From Nocardioides sp. T2.26MG-1 (GTDB lineage Bacteria; Actinomycetota; Actinomycetes; Propionibacteriales; Nocardioidaceae): DNA of 64,000 nucleotides. The notes under the pieces are model-generated. The model was not told the origin of the DNA, made no database searches, and saw only the letters and a program-made list of their open reading frames with translations. Position 1 is the first letter of the stretch. Every line of letters begins with the position of its first letter. The position numbers and the translations under genes were made by a program. The stretch lies in the NCBI RefSeq assembly GCF_950101795.1, contig NZ_CATNLZ010000033.1, positions 308,916-372,915 on the forward strand. The letters are read 5' to 3'. Below are positions 15,943 to 24,339 of this stretch, piece after piece.

Positions 15943-16056
15943 TCAGCCTTGGCGCTGCTTGTGGCGCGGGTTCTCGCAGATCACCATGACGCGGCCGTGG
16001 CGACGGATCACCTTGCACTTGTCACAGATGGGCTTGACGCTCGGCTTGACCTTCAC
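15943..16056 (-). CDS. rpmJ: 50S ribosomal protein L36
   Basis: A 37-residue protein that starts at GTG 16056 and reads MKVKPSVKPICDKCKVIRRHG, then a short basic tail. It has the zinc-ligand set Cys11, Cys14, Cys27 and His32, so it is the zinc-binding (C+) form. AAAGGG lies upstream of the GTG. It sits between infA and rpsM, the expected position. Confidence 0.96.
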   Translation of the reverse strand: MKVKPSVKPICDKCKVIRRHGRVMVICENPRHKQRQG

Positions 16057-16083
16057 TAGGAGGCCCTTTCGGATTCTCGGCTG

Positions 16084-16305
16084 CTACTTGTAGCGGTAGA
16101 CGATCCGACCTCGCGTGAGGTCGTACGGCGAGAGCTCCACCACCACACGGTCCTCGGGGAGGATCCGGATGTAGTGCTGTCGCATCTTGCCGCTGATGTG
16201 GGCGAGAACCTTGTGGCCGTTGCTCAGCTCCACGCGGAACATCGCGTTCGGGAGGGCCTCCACGACGGTGCCCTCGATCTCGATCACGCCTTCTTTCTTC
16301 GGCAT
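16084..16305 (-). CDS. infA: Translation initiation factor IF-1
   Basis: A 73-residue S1/OB-fold factor that blocks the ribosomal A site during initiation. MPKKEGVIEIEGTVVEALPNAMFRVELSNGH and the C-terminal LSPYDLTRGRIVYRYK are diagnostic. The ATG at 16305 is preceded by GGAGGAC, which selects it over the longer frame. It is the first gene of the infA-rpmJ-rpsM-rpsK-rpsD-rpoA-rplQ operon. Confidence 0.98.
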   Translation of the reverse strand: MPKKEGVIEIEGTVVEALPNAMFRVELSNGHKVLAHISGKMRQHYIRILPEDRVVVELSPYDLTRGRIVYRYK

Positions 16306-16666
16306 GTCCTCCACAATCTGTTGGATCTGTGTCTACCGTTGCTGCACCGGCACCGGCGTTCTTTCCGGTGACGGGTGGCCCGCGAACCTCCCCCGCCAGG
16401 GGCGGGAGTGGACCTCGTGCAGCCGCCTGTGGACCTCATCCCGGGCACACGGCGAAGCGCTCAGCAGAGCGATTCGGTTGTGATCCGGGCAGCCGCGAGG
16501 CACCACGAAGCAGACCCACGTTGGGCCGACACGCCAGTTTAGTCGGACCTGGCCGCGAAACACGAATCCGGCCGCTCGAAGCGGCGGCACCGGGCCGCAG
16601 AGGCGGCTTTCGAGCCGTTCCCGGCCGTGTGCGGTGCCGAGTCTACGCGTACGGCGGCACGACGCG
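16306..16666 (-). promoter_or_regulatory. Upstream region of infA, probable operon promoter
   Basis: These 361 bp hold no convincing gene. The best -10 candidate on the minus strand is TAAACT at 16536-16541, which would give a leader of about 225 nt. I see no consensus -35 at a good spacing. Confidence 0.3.
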
Positions 16667-17713
16667 TCATCCGGCCAGCAGGCGCAGCGTCTCCTCGCGG
16701 GCCGGGCTCGCGGCGGGCTCGGTGCCGGTCCACGCCCCCGCGACCGGGTGCACCATGACCTCGTCGACGCCGTACGTCGCCGCCAGGTCCTCGATCCGCG
16801 CCCGCGCACGGTCGGGCGCGTCGACCACCCAGCGCTGCGCCATCGACTCGACCAGCTCGACGTGGGCCGGGGGCAGCTCGACCTTCTCGGCCTCCTCGAC
16901 CGAGAGCTGGGGGGCCAGGTCCCCGCCGGTGCGCAGCGCGACCATCGCGAGCAGCTGGGGCAGCGCGAGTCGCCGCGCCTCGTCCGCGGTGTCGGCGACC
17001 ACGGCATTGACCGTCAGGAACGTCCGCGGCTCCGCGAGCTCGGGCGAGGGCCGGAAGCCCGAGCGGTAGAGCGCGAGCGCCTCCGCGGTGCCGTTGCCCG
17101 AGAAGTGGTGGGCGAACACGTAGGGCATGCCCTTCTCCGCGGCCAGCCGGGCGGAGTAGTCCGAGGAGCCGAGCAGCCAGATCGTGGGGACCGAGCGGGC
17201 GGCGGGCGTCGCCTTCAGCGGGTAGGTGCGGCCCTGGATGCCCAGACCGACACCGTCGGGCTCCATCATCGCCAGGACGTTCTCGACGTACTCGGGGAAG
17301 CGGGTGACCGCCTCGTCGCTCACTCCCCCGGCGCCGTGCCGCAGGGCATAGCTGGTGACCGGGTCGCTGCCCGGCGCCCGGCCGATGCCGAGGTCGATCC
17401 GGCCCGGGAAGGCCGCCTCGAGCAGCGCGAACTGCTCGGCCACGACCAGCGGCGCGTGGTTGGGCAGCATCACCCCGCCGGACCCGACCCGCATCCGCGA
17501 GGTCGCGCCCGCGACCAGCCCGATCAGGACCGGCGGGTTGGTCGCCGCCACCGCGGGCATGTTGTGGTGCTCGGCCAGCCAGTAGCGGCGGTACCCGAGC
17601 TCGTCCGCGACCCGGGCCAGCGAGAGGGTGGCGGCCAGAGCGTCACCCGTGGTCTGGTCACTGCGCACCGGCACGAGGTCGAGGACGGACAGGGCGGTAC
17701 GACGTTCGCTCAC
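16667..17713 (-). CDS. LLM-class flavin-dependent oxidoreductase (MsnO8-like)
   Basis: A 348-residue TIM-barrel monooxygenase of the bacterial luciferase-like superfamily. LSVLDLVPV at the N-terminus, YWLAEHHNMPAVAATNPPVLIGLVA and RMRVGSGGVMLPNHAPLVVAEQFALLEAAFPGRIDLGIGRAPG are typical of the FMN-dependent MsnO8 subgroup. It would use reduced flavin supplied by another enzyme; the substrate is unknown. Translation probably begins at GTG 17713. It lies between infA and the terC gene on the same strand, with about 50 bp to the TerC stop. Confidence 0.9.
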   Translation of the reverse strand: MSERRTALSVLDLVPVRSDQTTGDALAATLSLARVADELGYRRYWLAEHHNMPAVAATNPPVLIGLVAGATSRMRVGSGGVMLPNHAPLVVAEQFALLEAAFPGRIDLGIGRAPGSDPVTSYALRHGAGGVSDEAVTRFPEYVENVLAMMEPDGVGLGIQGRTYPLKATPAARSVPTIWLLGSSDYSARLAAEKGMPYVFAHHFSGNGTAEALALYRSGFRPSPELAEPRTFLTVNAVVADTADEARRLALPQLLAMVALRTGGDLAPQLSVEEAEKVELPPAHVELVESMAQRWVVDAPDRARARIEDLAATYGVDEVMVHPVAGAWTGTEPAASPAREETLRLLAG

Positions 17714-17765
17714 CCCAGTGCCAACCGGGCCGGCGTCGGATCCATTCCGCCCGGACCCGGCGCGG

Positions 17766-18821
17766 TCAGTCGTCGCCGAGCGAGATCGTCCGCGCCTCGA
17801 TCTCGGCCTTGGTCATCCGGGACGAGACCGCCAGGCTGACGACCGCGGTGACCGCGAGGGTCCCGACGATCACCACGAGCGAGAGCCAGATCGGGATGTC
17901 GGGTGCCCACTCGACGTGCTCGCCGCCATTGATGAACGGCAGCTCGTTCTCGTGCATCGCGTGCAGCACGAGCTTGACGCCGATGAAGCCGAGCAGGACC
18001 GCCAGCCCGTAGGACAGGTAGATGAGCCGCTGCAGCAGCCCACCGATGAGGAAGTACAGCTGCCGCAGGCCCATCAGCGCGAAGACGTTCGCAGTGAAGA
18101 CCAGGTAGGGGTCGCGGGTGAGACCGTAGATCGCGGGGATCGAGTCCAGGGCGAAGAGCAGGTCGGTCGTGCCGAGGGTGAGCACCACGAGGAACATCGG
18201 GGTGATCAGCCGCTTGCCGTTCTCCTTGGTGAAGAGCTTGGTGCCGTTCCACTCGCTGGTGGCCGGCAGGTGGTTCTCCGCGAACCGGACCAGGCGGTTC
18301 TCCTCGAACTCCTCCTGGTCGTCGTCGGTGGAGCCCTGCTTCGCGAGCTTGACCGCGGTCCAGAGCAGGAAGGCACCGAAGACGTAGAACACCCAGCTGA
18401 ACTCGTTGATCGCCGCGGCACCCACCACGATGAAGATCGCGCGCATCACCAGCGCGAGCACGATGCCGATCATCAGCGCGGTCTGCTGGTACTGCCGAGG
18501 CACCGAGAAGTTCGCCATGATGATGATGAAGATGAACAGGTTGTCGATCGAGAGCGAGTACTCGGTCAGCCAGCCGGCGAAGAACTCGGGTCCGGGGTGC
18601 GGGGAGAGCTCGTGCGGCTCGGCGAAGAACCAGAGGGCCAGGCCGAAGAGCACGGCGAGCCCGATGAAGAAGACCAGGTGGCGGCTCACCTCGGGCATCG
18701 TCGGCTCGTGCGGCCGCCGCGCGATCACCACGAGGTCCACGAACAGGACGCCGACCGTGACGGCGATGGTGATCACCCAGACGAGCGGTGAGGCGACGGA
18801 GTCGCCGGTGAAAGCGGTCAT
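17766..18821 (-). CDS. TerC-family membrane protein (Alx/YceF-like metal exporter)
   Basis: A 351-residue integral membrane protein with about eight or nine segments. The conserved acidic sites are EYSLSIDNLFIFIIIMANF (about 81-100) and FALDSIPAIYGLTRDPYLVFTANVFALMGLRQLYFLI (about 210-245), typical of TerC/Alx proteins. Family members export Mn2+ or help metallate secreted enzymes. ATG 18821 has AGGAG 10 bp upstream. The leader carries a yybP-ykoY riboswitch, the usual regulator of manganese exporters, so manganese-induced expression is very likely. The ORF upstream of this ATG is riboswitch sequence, not protein. Confidence 0.93.
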   Translation of the reverse strand: MTAFTGDSVASPLVWVITIAVTVGVLFVDLVVIARRPHEPTMPEVSRHLVFFIGLAVLFGLALWFFAEPHELSPHPGPEFFAGWLTEYSLSIDNLFIFIIIMANFSVPRQYQQTALMIGIVLALVMRAIFIVVGAAAINEFSWVFYVFGAFLLWTAVKLAKQGSTDDDQEEFEENRLVRFAENHLPATSEWNGTKLFTKENGKRLITPMFLVVLTLGTTDLLFALDSIPAIYGLTRDPYLVFTANVFALMGLRQLYFLIGGLLQRLIYLSYGLAVLLGFIGVKLVLHAMHENELPFINGGEHVEWAPDIPIWLSLVVIVGTLAVTAVVSLAVSSRMTKAEIEARTISLGDD

Positions 18822-18832
18822 CGAGTGGTTCT

Positions 18833-18841
18833 CCTCCGGAG
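18833..18841 (-). promoter_or_regulatory. Shine-Dalgarno region of terC complementary to riboswitch P1
   Basis: On the transcript this reads CTCCGGAGG, continuing into AG, 10-12 nt before the ATG. It is an exact 9-nt reverse complement of the 3' strand of riboswitch helix P1 (18886-18894), so the two can pair and hide the ribosome binding site. Confidence 0.65.
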
Positions 18842-18885
18842 TGGCCCAGGGTGCCAACGTACGTCGCACGCGGGCATGGTCGTGT

Positions 18886-18990
18886 CTCCGGAGGTCTCTT
18901 CCGCTCGGGTCACGAGCCGATGGCACCGGGTCCGGGCGCGGGCCCGGGCCGTACTGACGACGCCACCGTGACGGGAATACTCCCCTCCTG
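18886..18990 (-). ncRNA. yybP-ykoY (manganese) riboswitch upstream of terC
   Basis: The transcript reads from about 18990 downward. It has the conserved first loop GGGGAGTA (18978-18985) right after the P1 5' strand GGAGG (18984-18988). A GTC-rich second stem follows, and it ends with GGAAGAGACCTCC, whose CCTCC (18890-18894) closes P1. This is the conserved architecture of the Mn2+-sensing yybP-ykoY class, whose best-known targets (alx, mntP, yoaB-like) include TerC proteins. Length, about 105 nt, also fits. The P1 3' strand CCTCCGGAG can alternatively pair with the terC Shine-Dalgarno region, giving a translational switch that ligand binding would open. Confidence 0.8.
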
Positions 18991-19047
18991 GCAGGAGCAT
19001 CCTGTCACGCGCCGCCCGGGACGCGCGAAACGGGGCCGGCGCGAGGG

Positions 19048-19866
19048 TCAGCGGCCGCCGAACGGGACGCCGAGCGCGGTGAGCTCCGCCTCGCCGCCGT
19101 CCAGGGCCGTGAGGACCCAGGTGCCCTGCGGGGTGATCGTGAAGGTGTGCTCGAAGTGGGCCGCCCAGCTGCCGTCGTCGGTGACCACGGTCCAGTCGTC
19201 CTCGAGCAGCGAGGTCTCCTTGGTGCCGAGCGTGATCATCGGCTCGACCGCCAGCGCGAGCCCCTCCACCAGGCGGGGGCCCTTGCCGGGTCGGCCGTAG
19301 TTGGGAACGTTCGGCGGCTGGTGCATCTGGGAGCCGATGCCGTGGCCGGTGTAGTCCTCGAGGATGCCGTAGCCGCCCTGGCTCCGGACGTGGGTCTCGA
19401 CGGCATGGGAGATGTCCGTGACCCGCCCGCCGAGGCGCGCGGCCGCGATCCCTCGCCACATCGCCTCCTCGGTGACCCGCATCAACCGGGTCACCTCGTC
19501 GGGCACGGCGCCGACGGCGACGGTGATCGCGGCATCACCGTGCCAGCCGTCGACGATGGCCCCGCAGTCGATCGAGACGACGTCACCCTCGACGATCACC
19601 CGGCCACCGGGGATGCCGTGCACGACCTCGTCGTTGACCGAGGCGCAGATGCTCGCCGGGAAGCCGTGGTAGCCCTTGAAGGACGGCACCGCACCCGAGG
19701 AGCGGATGCTGTCCTCCGCGATCGCGTCCAGCTCGCCGGTCGAGATCCCCGCTCGCACGCTGCCGCGGAGCAGCTCCAGGGTGCGTCCGACGACGAGGCC
19801 GGCCTTGCGCATGCCGTCGATCTGGGCAGGCGTCTTGATCTCGATGCCGCGGTCGAGCAACCCCAT
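19048..19866 (-). CDS. map: Type I methionine aminopeptidase
   Basis: A 272-residue enzyme that removes the initiator Met from nascent proteins. The pita-bread fold is marked by HGFPASICASVNDEVVHGIPG (catalytic His) and by the metal ligands Asp in VSIDCGAIVDGWHGDAA, His in GHGIGSQMHQPPNVPNYG, Glu in AVEPMITLG and Glu near HFEHTFTIT. Start is ATG 19866 with CGAGG upstream; GTG 19869 is an alternative. The map-after-adk order is the conserved end of the spc operon. Confidence 0.97.
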   Translation of the reverse strand: MGLLDRGIEIKTPAQIDGMRKAGLVVGRTLELLRGSVRAGISTGELDAIAEDSIRSSGAVPSFKGYHGFPASICASVNDEVVHGIPGGRVIVEGDVVSIDCGAIVDGWHGDAAITVAVGAVPDEVTRLMRVTEEAMWRGIAAARLGGRVTDISHAVETHVRSQGGYGILEDYTGHGIGSQMHQPPNVPNYGRPGKGPRLVEGLALAVEPMITLGTKETSLLEDDWTVVTDDGSWAAHFEHTFTITPQGTWVLTALDGGEAELTALGVPFGGR

Positions 19867-19988
19867 CACGAGCCTCGCTGAGCGGTGCCCAGGGCGTGCG
19901 TCGGCAAGGCGGAGGAGGGAAGGCGACCTTCAAAGCGCAGCGGTCGTCGACCGACGACAACGCAGCCGACGTGCGTCATGGGTGCCGC

Positions 19989-20564
19989 TCAGGATTCGGG
20001 GATGACGTCGAGGGCGTCAAAGATGCGAGCCGTGACCTCGTCGACCTCGCCGCTGCCGTCGATCTCGTGCACGATCCCGCGCTCCTGGTAGATCGCGATC
20101 AGCGGCTCGGTCTGCTCGAGGTAGACCTCCTGCCGGCGCCGGATCACGTCCTCGGTGTCGTCGGCACGGCCCTCGACCTGGGCCCGCTGGAGCAGCCGGC
20201 CCACGATCTCGTCCTGGTCGACGGTGAGGCAGACGACGGCGTCGAGCCGGTGGCCGGTGAACCGGATCATCCCGTCGAGCTCCTCGACCTGCGAGACGGT
20301 CCGCGGGTAGCCGTCGAGCAGGAAGCCGTTGGCGGCGTCCGGCTCGTCGATCCGGTTGCGGACCATCCGGTTCGTGACCTCGTCGGGGACGTAGTCGCCT
20401 GCGTCCATGTAGCGCTTCGCCTCGATGCCGAGTGGGGTGCCCTCGGAGACGTTCGCACGGAAGATGTCGCCGGTCGAGATCGCGGGGATCTTGAAGTGCT
20501 CGGCGATGAACTTCGCTTGGGTTCCCTTGCCGGCCCCGGGGGGGCCCATGATGATCAGGCGCAT
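19989..20564 (-). CDS. adk: Adenylate kinase
   Basis: A 191-residue nucleoside monophosphate kinase that interconverts ATP plus AMP with two ADP. P-loop MRLIIMGPPGAGKGTQAKFIAEHFKIPAISTGD, LLDGYPRTVSQ and the DDTEDVIRRRQ stretch are diagnostic. The LID domain is the short form usual in actinobacteria, without zinc cysteines. It lies 61 bp downstream of secY and 122 bp upstream of map. Confidence 0.97.
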   Translation of the reverse strand: MRLIIMGPPGAGKGTQAKFIAEHFKIPAISTGDIFRANVSEGTPLGIEAKRYMDAGDYVPDEVTNRMVRNRIDEPDAANGFLLDGYPRTVSQVEELDGMIRFTGHRLDAVVCLTVDQDEIVGRLLQRAQVEGRADDTEDVIRRRQEVYLEQTEPLIAIYQERGIVHEIDGSGEVDEVTARIFDALDVIPES

Positions 20565-20624
20565 GTCAGCGGCATTGTCGCAGAGCGCGTCGAGGCGCCG
20601 CCCTCGTTAGTGATCAATCGCATA

Positions 20625-21938
20625 TCAGCGCAGGAATCCTTCGTAGTTGCGCTGCTGGAGCTGGCTCTCGATCTGCTTCACCGTGTCCAGCGCGACGCCG
20701 ACCATGATCAGGATGCTGGTGCCGCCGAACGGGAAGTTCTGGTTGGCACCGATGACGGCGAAGGCGATCAGCGGGATCAGGGCGATCAGCCCCAGGTAGA
20801 GAGCACCCGGCAGCGTGATGCGGGACAGGACGTAGGACAGGTAGTCCTCGGTCGGCTTGCCCGCCCGGATCCCGGGGATGAAGCCGCCGTACTTCTTCAT
20901 GTTGTCGGCCACCTCTTGGGGGTTGAAGGTGATCGAGACGTAGAAGTAGGTGAAGAACACGATCAGGAGGAAGAACGAGATCATGTAGAGCGGGTGGTTG
21001 CCCCGGACGAGGTAGTCGTTGATGAACTGCGCCCACGCGGAGTCCGCGTTCGGGTTGAAGGACACCAGCATGGCCGGCAGGTAGAGCAGCGAGGAGGCGA
21101 AGATGACCGGGATGACGCCGGCCTGGTTGACCTTCAACGGGATGTAGGTCGAGCTGCCGCCGAACATCTTGCGGCCGACCATCCGGCGGGCGTACTGCAC
21201 CGGGATCCGGCGCTGGGCCTGCTCGACGAAGATGACCGCCGCGATCACCACGAACCCGATGATCACCACGATGCCGAAGGTCCACCAGCCCTTGGACTGC
21301 TGCACTCCCCACAGGGATGACGGGAAGCCCGACACGACCTGGGTGAAGATCAGCAGCGACATGCCGTTGCCGATGCCGTGCTCGGTGATCAGCTCGCCGA
21401 GCCACATGATCACGGCGGTGCCGGCGGTCATCGTCACGACCATGACCAGGAACGTCCCGGTGCCGTTGTCGTGCAGCAGCGGGTAGGTGTCGGGGTCGCA
21501 GCCCTGCAGCAGGTTGCCCGACCGGGCGAGCGCCACGATGCCCGTGGCCTGGAGGACCGCGAGGCCCAGCGTCAGGTAGCGGGTGTACTGCGTGATCTTG
21601 GTCTGGCCGGACTGGCCTTCCTTCTTCAGCGCCTCGAGCCGTGGGATCACCACGACGAGCAGCTGCAGGATGATGCTCGCGGTGATGTACGGCATGATGC
21701 CCAGCGCGAAGATCGTGATCTGCAGCAGCGCTCCGCCGGAGAACATGTTGACCATGCTGTAGAGGTCTGCATTGCTGCCGTTGTTGGCGATATCGATGCA
21801 GCTCTTGACGTTGGCCACGTCGACGCCAGGGGTCGGGACCTGGGACCCCAGCCGGAAGATCGTGATGATCAACAGGACGAACAGCAGCTTCCGCCGCAGG
21901 TCCGGGGTCCGGAAAGCGTTCGCGAACGCGCTCAGCAC
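20625..21938 (-). CDS. secY: Preprotein translocase subunit SecY
   Basis: A 437-residue ten-TM channel of the SecYEG translocon. LSAFANAFRTPDLRRKLLFVLLIITIFRLGSQVPTPGVD begins TM1, and GALLQITIFALGIMPYITASIILQLL, NQAGVIPVIFASSLLYLPA and GGFIPGIRAGKPTEDYL are strongly conserved. I use GTG 21938 because AAAGAGG lies 5-6 bp upstream; a TTG six codons earlier would extend the frame but has no such site. The order rplO-secY-adk-map is the standard end of the spc operon. Confidence 0.97.
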   Translation of the reverse strand: MLSAFANAFRTPDLRRKLLFVLLIITIFRLGSQVPTPGVDVANVKSCIDIANNGSNADLYSMVNMFSGGALLQITIFALGIMPYITASIILQLLVVVIPRLEALKKEGQSGQTKITQYTRYLTLGLAVLQATGIVALARSGNLLQGCDPDTYPLLHDNGTGTFLVMVVTMTAGTAVIMWLGELITEHGIGNGMSLLIFTQVVSGFPSSLWGVQQSKGWWTFGIVVIIGFVVIAAVIFVEQAQRRIPVQYARRMVGRKMFGGSSTYIPLKVNQAGVIPVIFASSLLYLPAMLVSFNPNADSAWAQFINDYLVRGNHPLYMISFFLLIVFFTYFYVSITFNPQEVADNMKKYGGFIPGIRAGKPTEDYLSYVLSRITLPGALYLGLIALIPLIAFAVIGANQNFPFGGTSILIMVGVALDTVKQIESQLQQRNYEGFLR

Positions 21939-22103
21939 GAGATCCTCTTTCTCCAAGCGTGAAGCGGTCCCTGCGACTCGATCGCAAGGACCCGGGGAAG
22001 CCTAACAGGCGGGGTGATGGCCCCAGAACGCGCGACGGGCGCGGCCGGTCCTGCCAGGGGCAGGACTGCCGCGCCCAACGCGCTGAAGCGGGTCACCCGT
22101 CGG

Positions 22104-22544
22104 TCACACCAACGTGGTGGTGCCGCCGGCGGCCTCGATCTTCTCCTTGGCCGAGCCGGAGAACGCGTTCGCGCTCACCTGCACGGCCACGGACAGGTCA
22201 CCCTGGCCGAGGACCTTGACGGGGAGACCGTCGCGGACGGCGCCCTTGGCGACGAGGTCGTCGACCGTCACGGCCCCACCCTCGGGGAAGAGCTCGCCCA
22301 GGCGGTCGAGGTTGACGACCTGGAACTCCACCTTGTTCGGGTTCTTGAAGCCCTTGAGCTTCGGGAGCCGCATGTGGATCGGCATCTGGCCGCCCTCGAA
22401 GGCGGACGGGACCTGGTAGCGGGCCTTGGTGCCCTTGGTGCCACGGCCCGCCGTCTTGCCCTTGGAGCCCTCACCACGGCCGACGCGCGTCTTGGCGGTC
22501 TTGGCGCCCTTGGCGGGACGCAGGTTGTGCAGCTTGAGCGTCAT
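22104..22544 (-). CDS. rplO: 50S ribosomal protein L15
   Basis: A 146-residue large-subunit protein. The basic glycine-rich N-terminus LHNLRPAKGAKTAKTRVGRGEGSKGKTAGRGTKG penetrates 23S rRNA, and GQMPIHMRLPKLKGFKN and the globular C-terminus VLGQGDLSVAVQVSANAFS complete the family pattern. One base separates it from the rpmD stop. About 165 bp separate it from secY, probably containing a processing or promoter site that I cannot define. Confidence 0.98.
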   Translation of the reverse strand: MTLKLHNLRPAKGAKTAKTRVGRGEGSKGKTAGRGTKGTKARYQVPSAFEGGQMPIHMRLPKLKGFKNPNKVEFQVVNLDRLGELFPEGGAVTVDDLVAKGAVRDGLPVKVLGQGDLSVAVQVSANAFSGSAKEKIEAAGGTTTLV

Positions 22545-22545
22545 G

Positions 22546-22728
22546 TCACTCGACCTCCTCGACCGTCACGAGGTGACGGACGGTGTTGACCATGCCGCGG
22601 ATCTCCGGGCGGTCCTCCTTCACCACGACGTCGCCGATGCGCTTGAGACCGAGCGTGCGCAGGGTCTCGCGCTGGTTGGCCTTGACGCCGACGGTGCCCT
22701 TCTTCTGCTGGACCTTGAGCTGCGCCAT
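22546..22728 (-). CDS. rpmD: 50S ribosomal protein L30
   Basis: A 60-residue protein, MAQLKVQQKKGTVGVKANQRETLRTLGLKRIGDVVVKEDRPEIRGMVNTVRHLVTVEE in pattern, the small two-helix L30 fold of the large subunit. ATG 22728 overlaps the rpsE stop by one base (TGATG), so it is coupled to S5. The longer open frame upstream is a shadow of rpsE. Confidence 0.97.
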   Translation of the reverse strand: MAQLKVQQKKGTVGVKANQRETLRTLGLKRIGDVVVKEDRPEIRGMVNTVRHLVTVEEVE

Positions 22729-23345
22729 CAGGAGGACACCTCCTGCGAGGCGCCCGCCGGCACCTCGGCACGGGCCCGGAGCAGGGCCGCCGGAGCGACC
22801 TCCTCGACCGGCAGGCCGCGCCGAGCAGCGACAGCCTCGGGCTGCTCGAGCATCTTGAGGGCCGCCACCGTCGCGTGGACGATGTTGATCTGGTTCGACG
22901 AGCCGAGCGACTTGCTCAGCACGTCGTGGATGCCGGCGCACTCCAGCACCGCGCGCACCGGGCCACCGGCGATGACGCCGGTACCGGGAGCGGCGGGACG
23001 CAGGAGGACCACACCGGCGGCCTTCTCACCCTGGACGGGGTGCGGGATCGTGCCCTGGATGCGCGGGACGCGGAAGAATGCCTTCTTCGCCTCCTCGACG
23101 CCCTTGGCGATCGCCGCGGGGACTTCCTTGGCCTTGCCGTAGCCGACGCCGACCAGACCCTCGCCGTCGCCGACGATCACGAGGGCGGTGAAGCTGAAGC
23201 GACGACCACCCTTCACGACCTTGGCGACACGGTTGATCGCAACGACGCGCTCGATGTAGGCGGTCTTGTCAGCACCCTGGCCGCGACGGTCGTCGCGTCC
23301 ACCACGGCGCTCGCCACCGCGCTGACTGCGCTGGGCTCCGCTCAT
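22728..23345 (-). CDS. rpsE: 30S ribosomal protein S5
   Basis: A 205-residue decoding-fidelity protein. The first 27 residues are an Arg/Gly-rich extension (RGGERRGGRDDRRG). The S5 double-stranded RNA-binding fold follows, with VVAINRVAKVVKGGRRFSFTALVIVGDGEGLVGVGYGKAKEVP, then GVVLLRPAAPGTGVIAGGPVRAVLE. The C-terminal 35 residues are Ala/Glu-rich. It is coupled to rpmD by a one-base overlap. Confidence 0.98.
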   Translation of the reverse strand: MSGAQRSQRGGERRGGRDDRRGQGADKTAYIERVVAINRVAKVVKGGRRFSFTALVIVGDGEGLVGVGYGKAKEVPAAIAKGVEEAKKAFFRVPRIQGTIPHPVQGEKAAGVVLLRPAAPGTGVIAGGPVRAVLECAGIHDVLSKSLGSSNQINIVHATVAALKMLEQPEAVAARRGLPVEEVAPAALLRARAEVPAGASQEVSS

Positions 23346-23384
23346 GAGACTTTCCTCTTCTCTCTTCTTGCGTATCTATCGCGA

Positions 23385-23768
23385 TCAGAAGGTCAGGCCG
23401 CCCTCGCGGGCGCCCTCCGCCAGGGCCGCGACGCGACCGTGGTACTTGTTGCCGGCGCGGTCGAAGACCACGCCGTCCACGCCGGCGGACTTCGCCCGCT
23501 CGGCGACCAGCTCGCCGACCTTCTTGGCCTTGGCGGTCTTGTCACCCGTGAAGCCACGCAGGTCCGGCTCCATGGTGGAGGCCGACGCGAGCGTCTTGCC
23601 GACCAGGTCGTCGACGACCTGGACGGTGATGTGCTTCGAGGATCGGGTGACGACGAGACGCGGGCGCTCCGACGTGCCGGAGACCTTCTTGCGGCCGCGC
23701 ACCTGTCGACGCAGGCGGGACTTGGTCCGCGCAGCGGTGTGCTTGTTGTTCGAAAGCGAGATCGCCAT
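23385..23768 (-). CDS. rplR: 50S ribosomal protein L18
   Basis: A 127-residue 5S rRNA-binding protein. RTKSRLRRQVRGRKKVSGTSERPRLVVTRSSKHITVQVVDD and the C-terminal VVFDRAGNKYHGRVAALAEGAREGGLTF are the family hallmarks. It forms the central protuberance with L5. It lies between rplF (2-bp gap) and rpsE. Confidence 0.98.
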   Translation of the reverse strand: MAISLSNNKHTAARTKSRLRRQVRGRKKVSGTSERPRLVVTRSSKHITVQVVDDLVGKTLASASTMEPDLRGFTGDKTAKAKKVGELVAERAKSAGVDGVVFDRAGNKYHGRVAALAEGAREGGLTF

Positions 23769-23770
23769 GG

Positions 23771-24310
23771 TTACTTACCGGCCTTTCCGACCTTGCGGCG
23801 GATCTGCTCGCCGGCGTAGCGGACGCCCTTGCCCTTGTACGGCTCGGGCTTGCGCAGCTTGCGGATGTTGGCGGCCACCTCACCGACGAGCTGTTTGTCG
23901 ATGCCCTGGACGCCGAGGCGAGTGGGGCCGTCGACGGTGAAGGTGATGCCCTCGGGGGCGTTGAACGTGATGGGGTGCGAGTACCCGAGCTGGAACTCCA
24001 GCTGGGTCGGGCCCTTGGACAGGACGCGGTAGCCGACGCCCACGATCTCGAGCCTCTTCTCGTAGCCCTCGGTCACACCCACCACCATGTTGTTGACCAG
24101 GGTGCGGGTGAGCCCGTGGAGGGCCCGGCTCTGACGCTCGTCGTCGGGACGCTTGACGTCGAGGACGCCGTCGCCCTTCTCCACGATGATGGGGGCGGCC
24201 ACGGTGTGGGACAGGGTGCCCTTGGGGCCCTTGACCGTCACGTGCGCGCCGTCGATGGCGACGTCGACACCCGACGGGACCGCGACGGGGAGCTTGCCAA
24301 TACGCGACAT
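23771..24310 (-). CDS. rplF: 50S ribosomal protein L6
   Basis: A 179-residue protein of two repeated domains near the factor-binding site. MSRIGKLPVAVPSGVDVAIDG, TVKGPKGTLSH, and the C-terminal RKPEPYKGKGVRYAGEQIRRKVGKAGK signature identify it. It lies between rpsH and rplR, with very short gaps, in the conserved spc order. Confidence 0.98.
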   Translation of the reverse strand: MSRIGKLPVAVPSGVDVAIDGAHVTVKGPKGTLSHTVAAPIIVEKGDGVLDVKRPDDERQSRALHGLTRTLVNNMVVGVTEGYEKRLEIVGVGYRVLSKGPTQLEFQLGYSHPITFNAPEGITFTVDGPTRLGVQGIDKQLVGEVAANIRKLRKPEPYKGKGVRYAGEQIRRKVGKAGK

Positions 24311-24339
24311 GCTTCTAGATCTCCTTCTCGGTCTCGTCG

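Noticed and set aside
16536..16541. TAAACT as a firm infA promoter
   Set aside because: The hexamer is good, but no -35 fits and the leader would be over 200 nt; kept only as a weak candidate in the region entry.
17725..17754. CCGGGC/GCCCGG pair between the LLM and TerC genes as a terminator
   Set aside because: Only 6 bp with an 18-nt loop, weak for this GC content.
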